The position numbers and the translations under genes are program-made. A stretch of 7,485 nt of DNA from Candidatus Zixiibacteriota bacterium (GTDB taxonomy: Bacteria > Zixibacteria > MSB-5A5 > GN15 > FEB-12): positions 1-7,485 of the forward strand of contig JACZYS010000127.1 in the NCBI GenBank assembly GCA_022570975.1, in the 5' to 3' direction. Shown piece by piece: positions 1-5,788 of the stretch. Numbering within the stretch: the first letter of the stretch is position 1; the number at the start of each line of letters is the position of its first letter. The notes beneath the pieces were generated by a model, which was not told the origin of the DNA, did not search any database, and saw nothing but the letters and a program-made list of their open reading frames with translations.

Positions 1-368
1 TTGTTAAGCTGCAAACTGCCGACATTTTCAAAATCAATTAAATCGGTCGATTTTTTAGGTTTGCTCCATTGTTTGGTTTCGGCGTCCTGTATTAAAGTTT
101 GACCAAATGAAAGTTTGATAGTTGTACGAAGATTGAATTTGGTTGAGAAATTCTTTTCAAAAGAAGCATTCAAATTACTAACCCAGTTGACCGAGCCGGC
201 CTCGCCGCCAACCCAGGAGTCAGAATAAGCTGATTGGGTGGTGGTAAAGTCTATGGCCATCGATTTTTTCCAACCAGCATTGCCTCGGTTTGTTTCTTCT
301 GCCATGGCAGTCAGGCCTGTTGCAATTACCAAGCATACTGCCAATATTATTATTGCAAAATTTCTTAT
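1..368 (-). CDS. Exported DUF3078-like beta-rich protein, N-terminal part (runs off left edge)
   Basis: Reading 368 down to 3 gives 122 uninterrupted codons that continue past the window edge. Residues 1-23 form a typical Sec signal peptide: an Arg at position 2, a hydrophobic core and a cleavage site of the A-M-A type before Glu24. The mature part has alternating beta-strand patterns and the motif SDSWVGGEAGSVNW (about 49-62), then a KKSTDLIDFE motif (about 105-114). These resemble the DUF3078 family of FCB-group bacteria, which are probably outer-membrane or periplasmic beta proteins of unknown role. The family call is from memory of the pattern, not a search. The start codon is uncertain. 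An in-frame TAA lies at 381-383, so initiation must be after it, yet the codon best placed after the GAGGGA at 372-377 is ATA (366-368). The only usual in-frame starts are TTG (342-344), which would shorten the signal peptide, and ATG (303-305), which would remove it. The gene directly follows the channel gene, so it is probably co-transcribed. Confidence 0.72.
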   Translation of the reverse strand, partial: MRNFAIIILAVCLVIATGLTAMAEETNRGNAGWKKSMAIDFTTTQSAYSDSWVGGEAGSVNWVSNLNASFEKNFSTKFNLRTTIKLSFGQTLIQDAETKQWSKPKKSTDLIDFENVGSLQLN

Positions 369-380
369 TGTTCCCTCAAT

Positions 381-1208
381 TTAGTTTTCTTTGGTTTGGT
401 GAATATGAACGTCGGTTTGAGGATAAGGGATAGAAATACCTCTTTCATCAAAAGTCAATTTAACTTTTTCAGTAACATCACACTTTACTCCCCAGTAATC
501 AGAAGCGTTTACCCAGGGACGTACTACAAAATTGACCGAGCTGTCGGCCAGCTCGCTCAAAGCAACCACCGGCTCCGGGTCTTTTAAGACTCTTTCATCG
601 GCTGTTACAATTTTCATGAGAAGCTCTTTGGCCTGTTTTAAGTCGTCACCGTATCCGATGCCAAAAACCATATCAATTCGTCGAGTATTTTTCGCCGAGT
701 AGTTCACGATATTTCCTCCGGTGATGTTGCTGTTGGGGACAATAACTGCTTTATTGTCACCGGTCTTAAAGAGAGTACTGAAAATGGAGATTTCTTCAAC
801 CGTTCCCGATATCCCGCTGGCTTCTACAAAATCACCGGTTTTGAAAGGTCGAAATAATATCAGCATTACGCCCGACGAAAAATTTGCCAGCGAGCCTTGC
901 AGAGCAAGCCCCACGGCCAAACCGGCGGCACTAAGAATGACTATGAGCGAGGTGGTGTTGATGCCTAATTGATTAATTGCGGCGATATATACAAAGGTCA
1001 AGAGTATGATTCTTACCAATGAGCAAACAAACCTGGTTAAGGTCTCATCAATCTTTGTTCTGACCATCATTTTTCGGACAAATCCTGTTATTATTCCGGT
1101 TATGAATTTACCGACTATAATTATTAACAGGGCGTAAGCCAGGGCGTACAAAATGAATGGTCCGTACGTTTTAAGCATATCAAGTGCCTGGGTAATGACT
1201 GCTTCCAT
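381..1208 (-). CDS. mscS: Small-conductance mechanosensitive channel, MscS family
   Basis: This 275-residue inner-membrane channel opens under membrane tension to release solutes during hypo-osmotic shock, forming a homoheptamer in studied relatives. The length is close to the 286 residues of E. coli MscS and the architecture matches. TM1 is at about 18-40, TM2 at about 60-80 and the pore-lining TM3 at about 84-118. TM3 carries the family signature AAGLAVGLALQGSLANFSSG (94-113) with its Gly/Ala packing pattern. It is followed by the LFRPFKTGD linker, a beta domain with the VIVPNSNITGGNIVNYS stretch (about 155-171), and a C-terminal alpha/beta domain with NFVVRPWV (226-233) and GISIPYPQ (257-264). 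The ATG at 1206-1208 has an AGGAG (complement of 1215-1219) at good spacing. A sigma70-type promoter lies about 50 bases upstream, and the exported-protein gene follows within 13 bases or fewer. Confidence 0.96.
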   Translation of the reverse strand: MEAVITQALDMLKTYGPFILYALAYALLIIIVGKFITGIITGFVRKMMVRTKIDETLTRFVCSLVRIILLTFVYIAAINQLGINTTSLIVILSAAGLAVGLALQGSLANFSSGVMLILFRPFKTGDFVEASGISGTVEEISIFSTLFKTGDNKAVIVPNSNITGGNIVNYSAKNTRRIDMVFGIGYGDDLKQAKELLMKIVTADERVLKDPEPVVALSELADSSVNFVVRPWVNASDYWGVKCDVTEKVKLTFDERGISIPYPQTDVHIHQTKEN

Positions 1209-1260
1209 TTTTATCTCCTTTTTGCATTAATTTGATTTTTGGTTTAAAGCTTCTTTGTGG

Positions 1261-1289
1261 ATTGTATTTAGTTTTCAAGGTAAAGTCAA
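1261..1289 (-). promoter_or_regulatory. Sigma70-type promoter for the mscS gene
   Basis: On the minus strand, TTGACT (complement of 1284-1289) and TACAAT (complement of 1261-1266) are separated by exactly 17 bases. Each hexamer matches the consensus at five of six positions. The predicted transcript start is near 1254, giving a leader of about 45 bases with the AGGAG site near its end. This would drive mscS and probably the downstream exported-protein gene. Confidence 0.75.
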
Positions 1290-1295
1290 GAGTCT

Positions 1296-1311
1296 CAGTT
1301 TAACTAAACTG
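1296..1311. promoter_or_regulatory. Inverted repeat upstream of the mscS promoter (possible operator)
   Basis: CAGTTTA-AC-TAAACTG is a perfect 7-bp-arm dyad with a 2-bp centre. It sits 6 bases upstream of the -35 hexamer of the mscS promoter, a usual position for an activator or repressor site. No terminator-like T-run follows on either strand. The regulator is unknown. Confidence 0.4.
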
Positions 1312-1334
1312 CCAATCAAATAATTACTGAATTG

Positions 1335-1355
1335 CACTGACCTCATCTGTCAGTG
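1335..1355. promoter_or_regulatory. Inverted repeat over the -35 position of the plus-strand small gene
   Basis: CACTGAC and GTCAGTG form a perfect 7-bp-arm dyad around a 7-base centre. It ends 8 bases before a TATAAT, so it covers the place where a -35 hexamer would lie, and no good -35 hexamer is present there at 16-18 bp spacing. This fits a protein-binding site that replaces or blocks -35 recognition. There is no T-run after it, so a terminator is unlikely. Confidence 0.4.
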
Positions 1356-1363
1356 TTCATATT

Positions 1364-1369
1364 TATAAT
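1364..1369 (+). promoter_or_regulatory. -10 element for the Myb/SANT-like gene
   Basis: The hexamer is a perfect TATAAT. It lies 23 bases before the start codon at 1393, giving a very short leader (transcript start near 1376) that contains the AGGAG ribosome binding site at 1381-1385. No matching -35 element is visible, so the promoter may need an activator, perhaps acting through the adjacent dyad. Confidence 0.5.
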
Positions 1370-1392
1370 ATTCACAAAAAAGGAGTATCACC

Positions 1393-1812
1393 ATGAATGT
1401 AACCGAGGCCTTAAAAATAATTCAACCGTTATCAGACGGAGTAAATCCATTTAGCGGGGAGCAGTTTCCGGCAGACAGCCTTTACCAAAAACCTGAAATG
1501 ATAAGAGCCCTCTGTTTTGTAGTTTCGTTCTTAGAGATTGGGGCCAAGAAAATTGAAAAACGCAGCAATCTTCCCAAGAATGCAGGGAAGAAATGGCTTG
1601 ACGAAGAATCATCTTTGTTGGAAAAAGAATTTGATACCGGCAAGTCATTCAAGGAGTTGGCAGTGATGTTTGAGAGAACAGAATTTGGAATTGAGTCACG
1701 GCTTTTTAAACTTGGTAAAATCGAGCAATCAAAACGATTGGAAGACCGTCTGGTTCAATTGGAGGGATATAGAGGGAATAGAGGAAATCCAGAAGCAGCA
1801 AGATCTAATTAA
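1393..1812 (+). CDS. Small hypothetical protein with C-terminal Myb/SANT-like helix-turn-helix
   Basis: The product has 139 residues. The N-terminal half (1-50) begins NVTEALKIIQPLSDGVNPFSG and continues with FPADSLYQKPEMIRAL. As I recall it, this layout recurs in small uncharacterised proteins of many bacteria. After NLPKNAGKKW (59-68) come three predicted helices, at about 69-82 (LDEESSLLEKEF), 84-94 (KSFKELAVMF) and 97-109 (EFGIESRLFKLGK). They follow the acidic-helix/turn/recognition-helix pattern of SANT/Myb-like or GcrA-like DNA-binding modules. The last 30 residues are charged and probably disordered. A DNA-binding role is inferred from this pattern only, and the target is unknown. The start is secure: AGGAG at 1381-1385 is 7 bases before the ATG. 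The gene is transcribed alone, divergent from mscS, and ends at a hairpin terminator. It could regulate its own promoter through the nearby dyad, but nothing proves it. Confidence 0.85.
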   Translation: MNVTEALKIIQPLSDGVNPFSGEQFPADSLYQKPEMIRALCFVVSFLEIGAKKIEKRSNLPKNAGKKWLDEESSLLEKEFDTGKSFKELAVMFERTEFGIESRLFKLGKIEQSKRLEDRLVQLEGYRGNRGNPEAARSN

Positions 1813-1832
1813 AAGCAAAAGACCAAAGAACC

Positions 1833-1867
1833 AAAAAAAGAGGAGCCATAGACTCCTCTTTCTGTTT
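1833..1867. terminator. Bidirectional rho-independent terminator
   Basis: AAAGAGGAG (1837-1845) and CTCCTCTTT (1853-1861) form a perfect 9-bp stem with a 7-base loop. On the minus strand the stem runs into seven T residues (complement of 1833-1839), a strong terminator for the lipoprotein gene. On the plus strand it is followed by a weaker CTGTTTGT tail that can serve the gene ending at 1812. The two convergent genes thus share one hairpin. Confidence 0.85.
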
Positions 1868-1895
1868 GTCATGTAAATTGAAATTAGTTCAGATT

Positions 1896-2651
1896 TTAAT
1901 AGCCTTTTGTGCCATAACTAACCAGTTCGCCCACGACCTTACCGTTTGAATAATCACCATTTGGGGCATCCAGAGAATATTTGACCAGTCCGATTTCGGC
2001 TACAAACCAGTAATAATTGCTTGTAGTAGCGCTGTTTGGCACCTGTACCCGGTAGGCACCGGAATAATAAGTGCCGTCACTTAACTCAATTGATTCTTTC
2101 TGTTCAATAGTCATTATTGAACTGCCTTCTATCGGAAGGAGTTTATTACTTCCACCGCCGTCAGTGGTATCCACAAAGTTGGTATCAAGCTTAGTGCCGC
2201 TAATGTCGTCATCAAAACCGCCGGTTGTATCAACAATTATATCACTGGTCGTTCTGTCCCAGCTAAATCCAACCGCAAAGGGAAGCTTGATTATAGTCTC
2301 AGCAGACGAATTACGACTTGGATAGTAGATAATTGCGCTGTCAAATACCTGATAAAATCCGGTATCGGTGCCGTAGTTGTCGTATGAAAACCACTCAATG
2401 GCCGTGCTGCCGTTAAATGGAACCTCGCCGCCGACTTTAAATGATGTAAGCTCGCTTGAACCGCCGGCATAGCTAATTTCGTAGATCGTAGAGTATCCTT
2501 CGTTAAGCGGAAAGAATTCTTCGGCAGGACTGTTGGTTATGTTGTTTCCTGATGAGGAGACAATTATGTCGTTATCTGAACAGCCGGTAAGGGCAATTCC
2601 AATAAACAGGCTGAGGCAAATTGTCCGGATTATTTGCTCTTTGGTTTTCAT
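1896..2651 (-). CDS. Beta-rich lipoprotein of unknown function
   Basis: The product has 251 residues. The N-terminus MKTKEQIIRT, a hydrophobic core and the lipobox ALTGC give a classical signal peptidase II site with Cys24 as the lipidated residue. Ser at +2 would send it to the outer membrane under the E. coli sorting rule. A Ser/Asn-rich linker (25-45) precedes a beta-strand-rich domain starting FFPLNEGYSTIYEI (46-59) and ending with YYWFVAEIGLVKYS (213-226) and VVGELVSYG. These opening and closing patterns are common in uncharacterised FCB-type lipoproteins. A low-complexity Asp/Gly/Thr-rich stretch occupies about 125-165. The ATG at 2649-2651 is preferred because it is followed at once by the signal peptide and has GGGAG (complement of 2660-2664) 8 bases upstream. 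An ATG at 2775-2777 is in frame but would bury the signal peptide behind 42 extra residues. No enzyme motif is visible. Confidence 0.85.
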   Translation of the reverse strand: MKTKEQIIRTICLSLFIGIALTGCSDNDIIVSSSGNNITNSPAEEFFPLNEGYSTIYEISYAGGSSELTSFKVGGEVPFNGSTAIEWFSYDNYGTDTGFYQVFDSAIIYYPSRNSSAETIIKLPFAVGFSWDRTTSDIIVDTTGGFDDDISGTKLDTNFVDTTDGGGSNKLLPIEGSSIMTIEQKESIELSDGTYYSGAYRVQVPNSATTSNYYWFVAEIGLVKYSLDAPNGDYSNGKVVGELVSYGTKGY

Positions 2652-2677
2652 TTTTGTTTCTCCCGTATTTCCTTGTC

Positions 2678-2699
2678 TCAAAATGTGGTCTGATTTTGA
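2678..2699. repeat. Short inverted repeat in the lipoprotein leader
   Basis: TCAAAAT (2678-2684) and ATTTTGA (2693-2699) are perfect inverted arms around 8 bases. The dyad lies about 27 bases before the lipoprotein start codon. It is AT-rich and may be chance, or it may be a binding site or a weak leader hairpin. I could not define a convincing minus-strand promoter around it. Confidence 0.25.
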
Positions 2700-2776
2700 A
2701 TAGTTACCATGCAACAAAAATGCCTGATTCTGACTCCATTTGTAAATCCTTGTTATGCAAAAGATTAAAAGAATCA

Positions 2777-2802
2777 TTTAAAGTAATAAGTGTTTAAAGT
2801 AA
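2777..2802. repeat. Direct repeat, two copies of TTTAAAGTAA
   Basis: TTTAAAGTAA occurs at 2777-2786 and again at 2793-2802, a 16-bp period, and a related TTTAA follows at 2805. The copies lie upstream of the likely promoter region of the sensor operon, between divergent genes. They could be tandem binding sites for a regulator, though the AT-rich context makes chance recurrence possible. Confidence 0.3.
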
Positions 2803-2815
2803 GGTTTAATATATT

Positions 2816-2838
2816 GGATTAATCCTATATTTTATAGG
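2816..2838. promoter_or_regulatory. Two abutting palindromes, possible operator/promoter of the sensor operon
   Basis: A perfect 10-bp palindrome GGATTAATCC (2816-2825) shares its final CC with the arm of a second dyad, CCTATA-TTT-TATAGG (2824-2838). The region includes a TATATT (2826-2831) that could act as a -10 element, although no good -35 hexamer lies at 16-18 bases from it. The position about 100 bases before the first sensor gene suits an operator or promoter. Confidence 0.35.
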
Positions 2839-2920
2839 TACTATCTGAGTAGTCTGGAGATTAAAAAGACTTTTGAATCTGCCGATAAGTTAATAAACGA
2901 GAATGAGATTAATGGTCTTC

Positions 2921-2926
2921 GGGAGG
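2921..2926 (+). promoter_or_regulatory. Ribosome binding site that fixes the sensor gene start
   Basis: GGGAGG lies 5 bases before the ATG at 2932. It is the only strong Shine-Dalgarno-like site near the start of the 676-codon gene. It decides in favour of this ATG even though the same frame stays open upstream to 2803. Confidence 0.7.
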
Positions 2927-2931
2927 CTTGG

Positions 2932-4962
2932 ATGGAAATATTTACTGTAGAATTTGGTTCAACGTTCTTCTTTTTGTCAGCGATGCTGCTTGTAGCAAGA
3001 TTCAAAGAGGAGATATGTAAAATTGATAAGCCATCATTTACTAACATTTCTATTGGATTGTCAATTTTTTCAGCAGTCAGTTTGATGGTAATGTACCGAC
3101 AGACAGGGATGATGATAGCCTTGCCTTTTTTAAATGTTCCCATCTTTTTTGATCTGGTCACCTACATTGCCATCATCTCGGGCTCGGTCATGGTTGTCAG
3201 TGGAGTGGGGGCATGGATACCGCTGATGAGAGAATTGAAATCCATTAACCGTTCAAATATCAGCCAGTTGAGCATGATTAAGAAAATCTCAAGGCTATCC
3301 AAAATAGAAGCAAGAGTAGAAGTATTGGTTTCTACTTTCAAAAATTATGTTGCGGATGAATACAATTTTTCATCCGCTGCTCTTTTTCTGGTCTCACCGC
3401 AAAAAGAAAGGTCAATTCTTCATAACGCTACCGGAGAGATGTTTGACCGGGAAGATTCTTTGAAGATGATTGAATTTGATTTTCAGGCATTGAGCAGCAT
3501 GGAAAATATTGAACTGAGTCTTGATAGAATCAGCAAAAACTATCCACCCAATATGGAACCCCCACAACTGATATTACCTCTGTTCAGGAAAAATAGAGTT
3601 GTATCTGTATTGATGTTCTGGAATGATAAAAAAAGTGAAACAGTTTTATGCGATAGATCAGAACTTGAAATTCCGCTTGAAATGCTGAGCAAAAGAATAA
3701 GTGAGCTTACCGATGATATTGAAGATAAGTTTAACTCAACTTTAGAAGATTCCAAAGAGGCGGCCATATTGAGATTGAAAAGAGCTGTTGATGTAAAAGA
3801 AAAGCTCTCGATAATAGCAGCGGCTCTCAAAGATAATTGTAAGGCTGATTTTGTTTCTTTGATTGACTTTACCAACCCCATGATCAGTACCAGGTATTCC
3901 GTAGGAACAAACCAGTCAGTTTTGCAAGAATTGAAAGTTCGTCTTAGCCTCTCGCAAAAAGAGATGGAACAGATTTTTTCAGACAAAGACTATATCTCAG
4001 TAACTGAAGCAACTTCTGAGGCCGATGAGAAATATCAAAAGCTTATTTCAAATCCTCACGCAAAATCTATGATTATGTTTCCGGTCATGGATAATCATAG
4101 ACTGGTCGGCCTGTTCGCTGTGGCCTCCAAAGAGAAAAATAAAGTTGGTGCCAGAGAAAAATATGTGGCTGAATCTTTTCTTTCCATGATAACCTACGCC
4201 CTTCTTGAAGACCAAAAAGAAACCGAGTCAACAGCTCAGTTAATCAGAATGAAAAAACTCAGAGAGTTTATCAATTGCAGTAAAGAAACTGACGACCTCT
4301 CAGAAATCATCAATCTATCCGCGGCGGCGGTAATTGATGACCCATCGTTTGATATCGTAAGAATATCAACCTTCGATAAAAAATCCCGTTTCCTTGACTC
4401 CGTGGCTCTCTTAATGAGTCAAAAGATGAATCCAAGAGTTCCGACAAATGGTCATCAGATACTTTCCCTCATGCCTTCACATGCAAAGATGCAGGAGAAA
4501 AGAGAAACGATCATAGTTGATCAAAACAACCAGGAAACATCTCTGGAATCGATTGAAATGAATCAGTCTCTGGCTCTCGAAATAACAAATGCAATATTGC
4601 AACCGGTAATTGTGAACGACAGAGTAACCGCCGTAGTAGCCGCTGGAAACAGTAGGTCGCTGACTGTGAGTAATCACGAATCGGAGTTTATCAAGGCGCT
4701 GTCAGCTGTTCTGGCCATGCACTTCCGCTTCGACAATATTAGAAATGTTTTGACGGCTAAAGACAGTTCTGTCTCAAGTGTTAATCAAACGACTTACGAT
4801 ACGCATAACAGGGAACAGTTGAATGATGCTCTCTCAGGAATTATCGGCTCTATTGACCAACTCGATGATAAAGAGATGAACGAGCATGACCGGCAGCAAT
4901 TGCTGAAAAAAATTAGTACTTCTGCAGGCTCGCTAAATGACTATGTAACCGAGGCTGATTAA
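2932..4962 (+). CDS. Membrane sensor protein with three GAF-like regions and an orphan DHp-like C-terminus
   Basis: The product has 676 residues. Three hydrophobic segments lie at about 10-24, 38-57 and 73-97. After a short linker come three regions with the length and strand pattern of GAF domains: about 125-265 (AALFLVS, LILPLFRKNRVVSVLMFW), 280-428 (FVSLIDF, IMFPVMDNHRLVGLFAVAS) and 440-605 (FDIVRIST, ILQPVIVNDRVTAVVAAGN). GAF domains bind small molecules or mediate dimerisation; no ligand can be named. The C-terminus (626-672, EQLNDALSGIIGSIDQL then LLKKISTSAGSLNDYV) looks like the two-helix dimerisation domain of a histidine kinase, but Glu628 stands where the phospho-acceptor His is expected and no ATPase domain follows. 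The protein should therefore be a non-catalytic input or scaffold subunit. Its TAA lies 14 bases before the next gene, so co-translation is likely. The start rests on GGGAGG at 2921. A truncated former kinase is the main alternative. Confidence 0.85.
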   Translation: MEIFTVEFGSTFFFLSAMLLVARFKEEICKIDKPSFTNISIGLSIFSAVSLMVMYRQTGMMIALPFLNVPIFFDLVTYIAIISGSVMVVSGVGAWIPLMRELKSINRSNISQLSMIKKISRLSKIEARVEVLVSTFKNYVADEYNFSSAALFLVSPQKERSILHNATGEMFDREDSLKMIEFDFQALSSMENIELSLDRISKNYPPNMEPPQLILPLFRKNRVVSVLMFWNDKKSETVLCDRSELEIPLEMLSKRISELTDDIEDKFNSTLEDSKEAAILRLKRAVDVKEKLSIIAAALKDNCKADFVSLIDFTNPMISTRYSVGTNQSVLQELKVRLSLSQKEMEQIFSDKDYISVTEATSEADEKYQKLISNPHAKSMIMFPVMDNHRLVGLFAVASKEKNKVGAREKYVAESFLSMITYALLEDQKETESTAQLIRMKKLREFINCSKETDDLSEIINLSAAAVIDDPSFDIVRISTFDKKSRFLDSVALLMSQKMNPRVPTNGHQILSLMPSHAKMQEKRETIIVDQNNQETSLESIEMNQSLALEITNAILQPVIVNDRVTAVVAAGNSRSLTVSNHESEFIKALSAVLAMHFRFDNIRNVLTAKDSSVSSVNQTTYDTHNREQLNDALSGIIGSIDQLDDKEMNEHDRQQLLKKISTSAGSLNDYVTEAD

Positions 4963-4976
4963 AAGATACAGGCAGA

Positions 4977-5729
4977 ATGAATACAAGAATCGCTCTCCCC
5001 AAAGTTATAGGGTTCAATAAAGCAATTATCTCTGAGAGGATGCACCTCTCTCGCCTGGAAACCATTAAAAGGCTGTCAGATGGACTCTATCATGATATAA
5101 GCGGTTTGCTTTCTGTTATTATGGTTGAATCAGAGTTGTTTGAATCCAAAATGGAAGGCCTCCAAGCTGTGGAATTAGGTACCGAGTTAATGGAGTGCAC
5201 TAAAAAAACCAACCGAGCAGCAAAAAATATTGGGTACAATATTGAACTCCTCAGGGAGATAACAACCATTGGCAAAGAAAAAATTTATGACCGCCTGCCT
5301 CTGTCAAAATTTATCGTCGGACTTCCTGAACTTGTTAAAGGATATTCCAAGCAGTTAAAGGATAACAAGAACATAACCTTAACTTTTGAGTTAAAAATCA
5401 TTGAAACCTGTAATTTGTATGTTACTTATGCTTCTCTATTGGATTATATCCTCTATTTTGTAGTCAGTTTAATGAACAAAGCTGTCTGCTCCGGCGAGGT
5501 TAAGGTTTCTTTAGAAGCTATCGCAGGTAAAGAGAAGTTAATTTTTGCATTCGGCAATGATTTATTGGGCGGTATAACACTGGAAGATTTCTTGTCCGAA
5601 ATTTTCCCTGATTATTTCCACAATGAAGAAAGAGAGCAAGCCGGAAAATTAAAAGAGAGCCTGATACTTTCTTATTCATTTGATATTCTTGGAATTTGTT
5701 CAGTTGAATTTAGTAGTGATAATGATTAA
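4977..5729 (+). CDS. Histidine-kinase-like protein with degenerate ATPase domain (probable pseudokinase)
   Basis: The product has 250 residues and no membrane segment. Residues 24-95 resemble a HisKA dimerisation/phosphotransfer domain. The stretch LSDGLYHDISGLLSVIM (33-49) aligns with the H-box of the kinase two genes along, and His39 is kept. Residues 107-245 follow the strand/helix order of an HATPase_c domain (LPLSKFI, LLDYILYFVVSLMNKAV, VKVSLEAIAGKEKLIFAFGND), but the nucleotide-binding boxes are gone. The two N-box asparagines appear as Ser164 and Lys168, no DxGxG G1 motif follows (FGNDLLGGI instead) and no G2 glycine motif is present. The domain should not hydrolyse ATP, although His39 could accept phosphate from a partner. 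The ribosome binding site is weak (AGG at 4970-4972). It starts 14 bases after the upstream stop, in another frame, so translation may be coupled. A decaying gene is possible, but 250 clean codons argue for maintained function. Confidence 0.8.
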   Translation: MNTRIALPKVIGFNKAIISERMHLSRLETIKRLSDGLYHDISGLLSVIMVESELFESKMEGLQAVELGTELMECTKKTNRAAKNIGYNIELLREITTIGKEKIYDRLPLSKFIVGLPELVKGYSKQLKDNKNITLTFELKIIETCNLYVTYASLLDYILYFVVSLMNKAVCSGEVKVSLEAIAGKEKLIFAFGNDLLGGITLEDFLSEIFPDYFHNEEREQAGKLKESLILSYSFDILGICSVEFSSDND

Positions 5730-5788
5730 AACTATTGGCAATTACGATATCAGCAGATCAAAATTTAGAAGGTAGAAGCAACGAAAAA

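Noticed and set aside
234..587. Plus-strand frame of 117 codons overlapping the exported-protein start and the mscS 3' end
   Set aside because: It is antisense to mscS and the signal-peptide gene, its Cys/Tyr/Phe-rich product looks like no real protein, and both opposite-strand genes are well supported.
1332..1337. TTGCAC as -35 element for the gene at 1393
   Set aside because: It lies 26 bases from the TATAAT at 1364, too far for a sigma70 promoter.
1670..1876. Plus-strand frame of 68 codons in another frame of the Myb/SANT-like gene
   Set aside because: It overlaps the end of a well-supported gene and reads through the terminator hairpin.
2652..2777. Longer N-terminus for the lipoprotein (ATG at 2775-2777)
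   Set aside because: It would place 42 residues before a classical lipoprotein signal peptide. The ATG at 2649-2651 has a good GGGAG site and begins the signal peptide directly.
3540..3986. Minus-strand frame of 148 codons
   Set aside because: It lies fully inside the 676-codon sensor gene, is rich in Ser and Leu, and is a complement shadow of GAF coding sequence.
4940..4990. Frameshift that split one kinase gene into the first and second sensor genes
   Set aside because: Both proteins have their own DHp-like helices, so a simple frameshift would give a duplicated DHp domain. Each has a clean stop or start and the gap is a normal operon spacing. Not fully excluded without relatives.
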